A DNA stretch of 62,000 nt from Cristatella mucedo (lineage: Eukaryota > Bryozoa > Phylactolaemata > Cristatellidae): NCBI GenBank assembly GCA_009760855.2, contig WPIO01000220.1, forward strand, positions 1 through 62,000. The letters are read 5' to 3'. A program made the position numbers and the translations under genes. Positions 56,217 through 62,000 of the stretch are shown here, one piece after another. Within the stretch, counting starts at the first letter, position 1, and each line of letters begins with the position of its first letter. The notes under the pieces were generated by a model. The model was not told the DNA's origin, made no database searches, and saw only the letters and a list, made by a program, of their open reading frames with translations.

Positions 56217-56391
56217 TGAGCCGCGACGACACACTTGGTAAGGCGGTTGCTTTTGACGACCTCGGTACAGAGGTTCGGTCGGTTAGGTGGTTCGAATCCT
56301 GCGGTGGGTGAACCTTTTTCGCCGCTGCAAGCGGTATTGATGGCCGCAAAGGCTCTCCTGTCGCTACACACGAGAGGCTATTGAATCAGCT
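56217..56391 (+). mobile_element. tRNA-derived SINE family S1, well preserved, with internal duplication
   Basis: Same landmarks as the copy 360 bp away. The region before the B box carries an extra GGTTCGGTCGGTTAG, so two GGTTCG words are present. Confidence 0.88.
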
Positions 56392-56553
56392 AGTGCTTTT
56401 AGCACGCTACGCAGAGGCTTGCGCCCTCAAGTTTGTCGGTGCTCCCGCTGCTGCAGCGGGTAGGCGAGCCGTACTCCGAACCGGTTCTTTCGCCGAAAGC
56501 CCGCTCTGCAGACAAGCCAAGCCGGAAACGACGCTCGGCGATAGCCCGTCCCG

Positions 56554-56898
56554 ATGAAATCCCGCAATTTAGTAGCAGCAGCTGCTGCTGCTGCGGAAGC
56601 AGCCCCGGCAGCGGCTGCAGGAGCTGCGGCTGGCTCGAGTAAGCGATCGACAGCGCTCGAGTCACCTCTCGCGTTCTCGGTAAGCAATTGCGACTTCAGC
56701 GAAGCGCTCGCCACTACATCAGCGCTCGCGCTTCGCTCGCCGCCCGAGCCCGACGTTCTAGTCGTTCTTGGGAGCGCTCACGAAAGCGCCGCCCCTAGTG
56801 ACCTAGTTTTCCTTGAGGTCGGGCGGACTTTCCGGAGGAGCGGTTTTCCGCATTTTCTTTTTCGACGGGTTCGACGAATCCACCACAACCCACTCTAA
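56554..56898 (+). other. Ala-rich open frame in GC-rich patch, unassigned
   Basis: An ATG frame of 114 codons starts with SRNL followed by an Ala run and Ser/Thr-rich sequence. A good donor word TCGGTAAGC occurs after about 42 codons, so it could be a first exon. The minus strand is open too (56427-56714). The composition makes chance frames likely. It lies between a SINE and the satellite array. Confidence 0.25.
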
Positions 56899-59085
56899 TT
56901 AGGTTAGCAACGACCAGACGTAAACGTTGCCGAGCTCAAATTTCTCGCTGATATTGTAGTACGCGTTCGAATTTATCTATCCACTAAATTTCATGTCGCT
57001 TCGCGAACGCGCACTTATGCAAATGAGCTTTGACACCGGATGCCTGTACCGCAATCCATTCTAGTTCCCGTCAAATCCACCGCAAATCAGCTTGGCACAG
57101 TTTCTAAAAAATTGGAATATCAAACTGCACTACACGTACAATGTACCCAGAAAAATTCTCGCGATTCAGCTCACGGGTTCTCACGAAGTCCGCTGAAAAA
57201 AGAATGCAGTGGCTCAGGCCAGTACCGAAATCCACCACAATCTACTGCACTCCACCATGCAACGAAAGAAATCCTGATTTAAAAGCTTCTTTTTTGATTG
57301 CATATAACAGCACACGCTGCGAAAAGTGCATTTTAAAAATTCACTAGCACTGGCACGGCCGTCCTCGTGCAATGCGCTGCAATCGACTGCAATAGCCCGG
57401 GCCAATACTGCAATACACTTCAACCCACCGAACCCACCGTATAAAAAATCGAAATACAATGCGCCGAGCTCCAGTTTTTATTGCATATTAAAGTGCACAG
57501 TGCTATGTGCACAACCACGTAAAATAAAAAATTGTGCAACCTCGTATTGTGGCAATGGGCGGCACTAGCCTGAAATGACCTGGAAAACTATCCCAACCCA
57601 CTCCATTCCACTGCAAATCATCTTCATATCACCATCGCGAAGCTCTAGTTGACATTACATATAGGACTAGACTCAGTCCAGAGCACATCCACGAAATTTC
57701 ACTTCATTATGCACACGGGTTCTCGTGCAATTAATTTCAATCGACTGCAACTACCCGGTCTCATATCACAATCCACCTGAATCTGCCGAAATCCGCTGCA
57801 ATCCGCCCACAGGGACCAGAACGCGTATACTAGAAGCTCTAATTACGATTGCACACTGCTCTACTCTTCGGTTATTGTGTACTCGCATAACTTCACTGTA
57901 ATTGCCTCTGCCATTCTGCAGCAATGCACTGCAATCGACTTCAACTGCCTGGGCCAGTACGCCAATGTACCACAAGCCGCCGAAAAACGACCAGAATACG
58001 TACACTATAAGCTCTAATAGTAATTGCACGTTGCTCTAGTTTTTGAACTAGCTCTGACCGTTCAATCTTGGACAAAACATGGCAACAGACGGCAATGGCC
58101 CGGGCAAATACGGCAAATCCACTATGGTCCATCGCAAATCACTGGAAAGTGACCGGGCCAAGATCAAATATATCTTACCTGTCACAGCCCACTGTGTTGA
58201 AAATGCACTCAAATCCTTTCAACCAATCTCGCACATACAATCGCGAGCAATGAACTGCAATCGACAGCAATGTCCTCGGCCAATACCCCAATTCCCGGCA
58301 AATTGAAGAAAAATTGGCAGCGTGGAAACTTCAAATGTCATAACATATAACAAACATTCTGCTCTCTCCAAAGTAAAACCATGGAATTTTCAAGATGCTT
58401 TGTTTGTGAATTGTCAGCACTGCACGACAATCAACAGCAATGGTAGGCGCCTATAGCAAAATCAGTGGGAAAATGATAAGATTGGCTGCAATAAGCTGCA
58501 ACTCTCATTCCAAGTAACATGCACCTATGCTCGCGCATAACTTTCACCCATTGTGCACGTTCAATTGACGGCAATGGCCCAGGGAAATACGCCAACGGAC
58601 AGCTACAAATGAACTGATAGTTGCGGAGAGAAGCTTAAACTTCTCTTGCGCATTGCACTATACTGCATTAAAAGTGCAGCAACATTCTTTTAAACAATCG
58701 ACAAAGGCGCAATCGAGGGCAATCAGCGGCAGTGGCTCGGTCTCTGCAGCAATCTGGTTCAAATTTGTTGGAAGTTGGCTGTTTGAATTTAGTATTATCC
58801 TCCCACATAAAACTCACTGCGGGCGCACATGCTGTCCTTTATCGAGTTCAACCTCGGGCAATCCATGGCAATCGACGGCAATGTCCGAGACAAAACAGCA
58901 ATCTGTGATTGTGGGTTAAAATTACAAACCAAACTGGTGGGGGAAGATCAAACTTTTCTTGCGTAACAGTGTGCTGTATTAAAAGCGCAACCACATCCTA
59001 TCAACCAATCTTGAACGGACATAGGGCACTGCGTGGCAATCGACGGCAACGGCCTGGAAAAATACGGAAATCTATAAAGGTCCAT
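56895..59085 (+). repeat. Satellite-like array, unit about 165-175 bp, about 13 diverged units
   Basis: The motif CAATCGAC(T/G)GCAATGGCCCGGGCCAATAC in varied form recurs at about 57380, 57738, 57932, 58083, 58258, 58428, 58562, 58720, 58869 and 59037. Weaker forms occur near 57030, 57205 and 57552. Mean spacing is about 166 bp. Between motifs are AATCCACC-type words and ATTAAAAGTGCA-like words. Nothing coding. The same units occur at 35.0-35.4 and 36.3-38.1 kb. Confidence 0.85.
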
Positions 59086-59144
59086 TAAAAATAGACTAGA
59101 TGCTGCTGGTTGACGCTCCCATTTATATTTATAGTAAAAATTAT

Positions 59145-60018
59145 GCACTTGATAAAGCGCCCTCAGAGAACTTAATCTCTTTCTAGGCGCTTTACATTTG
59201 CTGCAAAGTGAAATGCAATTGAATGGTAAGTAAAATCAAGCTTGAAAAACAAGCAAAATGAATGATATGGTCAGGGGTGACATGCACAGGGTCAGCATGC
59301 AAATGTGGTTAGTGGCAGCATGCACAGTGTCAGCATGCATAAGCACGTGAAGGACAAATCACAGGGACCCACTAAATGCTGTCCTAAATAGGTGTGTTTT
59401 TAAGTTCCTTTAAAATGTGGTCAGGTCAGGGGATGTTCTGACGCAGGTCGGGAGGGAAAGGGAATTCCAGGCTTTGGGAGCATACGAACTAAATGCACGG
59501 TCTCCAAAGGATTTAAGGTTTGTACGGGGTATTTGAAGACTGCTGGACTCCGAAAAGTGGGTGGTACGATGCTTGGCCTGATGGGGGAGTATATCTGAGA
59601 GATTGGCTGGAGCCATAGAATGAAGGGACCTAAAAGTGAGCTACAAAACCTTGAAGTCAATCCGTTGCTTGACTGGTAGCCAGTGCAGGTCGGCGAGAAG
59701 TAGAGTGAAGTGGCAACTGCGACGCTCACGACAGACAAGTCTAGCTGCCGAGTTTAGCACCAGCTGCAATCGCCTGATCGCACATGCTGGCAGGCCAGTA
59801 AGCAGTGAGTTGCAGAAGTCGAGACGGGATGTCACGAATGCATGGACCAACTTGGACGTGGTATCTTTATCTAAACAAGGCCGAATTTTAGCAATGTTAT
59901 GAAGCTGAAAATAGGCGGATTTAACCGTGGAGCTGATTTGGTCGTCTAACGAGAGGTCGCTTTGGAATGTGACACCTAGATTTCGAGCTGATTCAACTGG
60001 AGATATGCTGGCAGAGCT
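59145..60018 (-). mobile_element. LINE family B, well-preserved 3' half
   Basis: Hairpin stem 59154-59161 with 59186-59193, tail, then minus-strand SPDLTTF, NLKSFGDRAFSSYAPKAWNS, LHWLPVKQRIDFKVL, SRLDFCNSLLTGLPACAIRRLQL, ESARNLGVTFQSDLSLDDQI. The homology stops at 60018 against LTR-like sequence. Confidence 0.9.
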
Positions 60019-60201
60019 ATGAACAACCGTTGCCCGCTTTTCGGAGCCTAGCCAGCGTCTGGGCGCCCTCCCTAGTTCAGCGGCAGTGCGTTGAGCACAT
60101 GCACAATGCACGGAGATCTAAAGCTCGGCTAGCGTGGCTCTTATACGAATTCGCCCTCCGAAATTGAAGGCAATGGCGTCTATTGCCCAGCTGGCCAGTA
60201 A

Positions 60202-60410
60202 TGATACCGGCCCTCAAAAATCTCTCGGAAACGCGATTCGGAAGTGTAGTTTATTGCTCTCTCGACAGCAGTTACACGACCACGCGCAGAACGCTGGAGA
60301 GGGTTCAAAAAGACGTCTATTCACGCCGACGCTGCAGCGGGAAAGTATGCGGAGCGCCCCACTCGGCCTCCTAGTCGTCACTCCTGGCCTCTGCAGGCCA
60401 TTATTTAACA
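60202..60410 (-). mobile_element. Probable short LTR (about 209 bp) with polypurine tract
   Basis: On the minus strand TGGCGGGGAG, a polypurine-like word (60411-60420), is followed by TGTTAAATAATGG; AATAAA lies at 60250-60255, and a TATCA end is proposed at 60202. This arrangement is that of a 3' LTR. No second LTR or duplication was found, so the end is provisional. Confidence 0.45.
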
Positions 60411-60975
60411 CTCCCCGCCATAAATCGCAATGACTCATAGATTCGAACCAGTGACATAAACTCTGCTGGGCCATAAACCGCCCTAGTGGGAATAACATGG
60501 CGATTGGCCCATAAACTACGGATACCATAAATCAGCCGCAGGAGGCACGTTGGCTCGATTGTCTTGAGCGGCGACAGTCCCGCTCTTAGGGTCCTATCGA
60601 GTTACGCGGAGCTGAGCGTAGCTACCCGAGCTAGGTCCCACTGTGGCGTTTCCGACTGCTGGGCTCCGCGTCGCCACTGCGCTCGCGCCATTGCCAAGGC
60701 TGCGACTTCGTACCATTAATGCTCGAGTTTCCCAGCTCAATCCCATCGGAACCCCTCGCGCGTACGCGCTCGCCAACCGGGTGATACCTGCGCAACTGCT
60801 GCGCATCGTCGCAGCCGTCGTCCACGTCAAAATCGATCACGTTCAAGAGATATTCTTCATAGCTATGCAGAGCTTGAGTGGTTTTCGTGGGAAGCGGACG
60901 CAGTCGTTTGTGGTTGGGTTCAGCTACGTGATCGCGTCGATGAGTATCGGTGGCTGGGATATCCGATATAGGCAT
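60411..60975 (-). other. Possible internal 3' region of the LTR element
   Basis: A minus-strand frame (60631-60975, PNHKRLRPLPTKTTQ, YEEYLLNVIDFDVDDG) lies upstream of the proposed polypurine tract. I do not recognise a domain; the link to the LTR is by position only. The opposite strand is also open (60643-60978). Confidence 0.3.
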
Positions 60976-61479
60976 TAATATCTTACTCTAAATTATAACA
61001 GTCCGAAATCCTTCAAACTTAGTTCACCTCTCACCAGCCTGTACATGTGAGATTGCAGCTGAGGTTCGGTTGTCGAGGTTCCCAGTCTAGCACTAAGGCC
61101 AGCCACGTTGGTAATGCTCTACTATAATCTTGGCAAGTTATCGTGGCTAAAATCAAAAACTTAAAAAGCCAAACTCGGTCTATAGCTACGCTTAACATAG
61201 CCATAAATGAGAAAGTACGCCACCTCGCACAGACCGTCGCGGCACTGTAGCACCAAAGTGGTAAATGAAGAGACTAAATAGCGTTAATAAAAATTACTGA
61301 AATAAGTAAAGAGTTGCATAGTGCTTTGAGTAAGGCAAGTTTCTTTCGAGCGATTTTGAATATGCCTGAAAACAATCGCATTAGCTGGTAAGATCAAATG
61401 ACATGCGAAATTGTGGTAGCCTGCATAGGCAGATCGGGCAAAACTCGCTGGTATTGACCAAATACTGCATAGATTACGT

Positions 61480-61930
61480 GAACTTCTGCTTAGTTTTTAA
61501 ATGCCGTCAAGTCGAGGGATATCTTAGTGTCATTCAGTAGCGAGTTCGGGGCTTGCGGTGCACGGAAACTAAAGGCACGATTTCCAAATGATTTTAGGCC
61601 AGTTAGAGGCACAGCACAGTTACGAAAGTCGGAGAAGCGTCGGTGAGAGGAGAAGCCAGCGGAGCGGGGGAGAGAGGGGGTCAAGTACTTCAGGTAGGCC
61701 AGCGCAGGTAGGCCAGCGCAATAGAACGAAGGTGCCTACAAGCCAACAGCGGGCCGTCGGTGAGCTGCTTGATGGGGAGCCATCGTGGGGAAAGTGAAAA
61801 GTGGCGCACTGCGCCCGTTTCAACCCTCGTGACAGACCAGCCTAGCTGCCGACTTTTTTTGCACCGGGCATAAGTATTTTAGTGCACAGTTAGGAATTAC
61901 TGGCAGTGGTGCGAGAATTACAGAGTCTAT
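61480..61930 (-). mobile_element. LINE family B, decayed RT C-terminus
   Basis: Minus-strand SLDLTAFKN and GLKSFGNRAFSFRAPQAPNSL correspond to the family B 'LTTFKKN' and 'NLKSFGDRAFSSYAPKAWNSL' blocks; a GCCTAGCTGCCGACTTTTTTTGC word follows upstream. No hairpin tail, so this copy is 3'-truncated or eroded. Confidence 0.7.
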
Positions 61931-62000
61931 AGAGGACGTTCAACTGTATGAAATACTTGGCTGTGGATTATGGTATGTGGACGATAAATCCGGACGCCGA

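Noticed and set aside
1-62000. CRISPR arrays, operons, phage or prokaryotic defence systems
   Set aside because: No regular spacer array, ribosome-binding sites or bacterial gene layout. Spliced exons and LINE/SINE content show animal DNA.

Overview
The window is metazoan genomic DNA, most likely from an invertebrate. The evidence is spliced coding exons separated by kilobase introns, phase-1 extracellular modules, many 5'-truncated LINEs of the CR1/L2 group, tRNA-derived SINEs, LTR retrotransposon remains, a hAT relic, satellite DNA and simple repeats. Nothing is prokaryotic. The species cannot be named from the sequence alone.

Region 1 (about 1.6-23.2 kb, minus strand) holds the only gene I can partly reconstruct. 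It is a modular extracellular or receptor-type protein. Reading from high to low coordinates there is an EGF-like exon (23.1 kb), a possible Cys-rich exon (18.8 kb), two exons that together form an F-type lectin/FTP domain (17.0 and 14.5 kb), a second EGF-like exon (11.3 kb), two less certain Ig-like exons (11.1 and 9.6 kb), a fibronectin-III-like exon (9.0 kb), and a two-exon beta-sandwich module (3.6 and 1.75 kb). The firm exons start and end in phase 1, except for one phase-0 junction inside the last module. No signal peptide, transmembrane segment or kinase domain was seen, so both ends probably lie outside the window. The introns are filled with LINE and SINE copies.

Region 2 (about 23.2-30.8 kb) is repeat-dominated intergenic or intronic DNA. 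Region 3 (30.8-39.3 kb) is a nested transposon cluster: two LINE copies (family A), two solo LTRs of one family in opposite orientation, a minisatellite, an approximately 170-bp satellite and an unclassified two-copy repeat. Several insertions can be ordered in time from target-site duplications.

Region 4 (39.3-50 kb) has simple repeats, LINE pieces and a GC-rich island with a 256-codon minus-strand ORF (48.6-49.4 kb) of unknown family. Region 5 (50.5-54 kb) has a hAT transposase relic cut by a LINE, which is itself cut by another LINE. Region 6 (55.6-62 kb) has two close SINEs, a GC-rich Ala-rich stretch, a 2.2-kb array of the same approximately 170-bp satellite, and an LTR-element 3' end.

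Two LINE families recur. Family A ends in an ACATT-type tail. Family B carries an L2-like 3' hairpin followed by (ATT)n, and SINE family S2 carries the same 3' hairpin. SINE family S1 is a second tRNA-derived family. No new enzymatic or defence system could be supported. The strongest novel candidates are the FTP/EGF/FN3 gene, the satellite, the LINE/SINE shared hairpin and the orphan GC-rich ORF.
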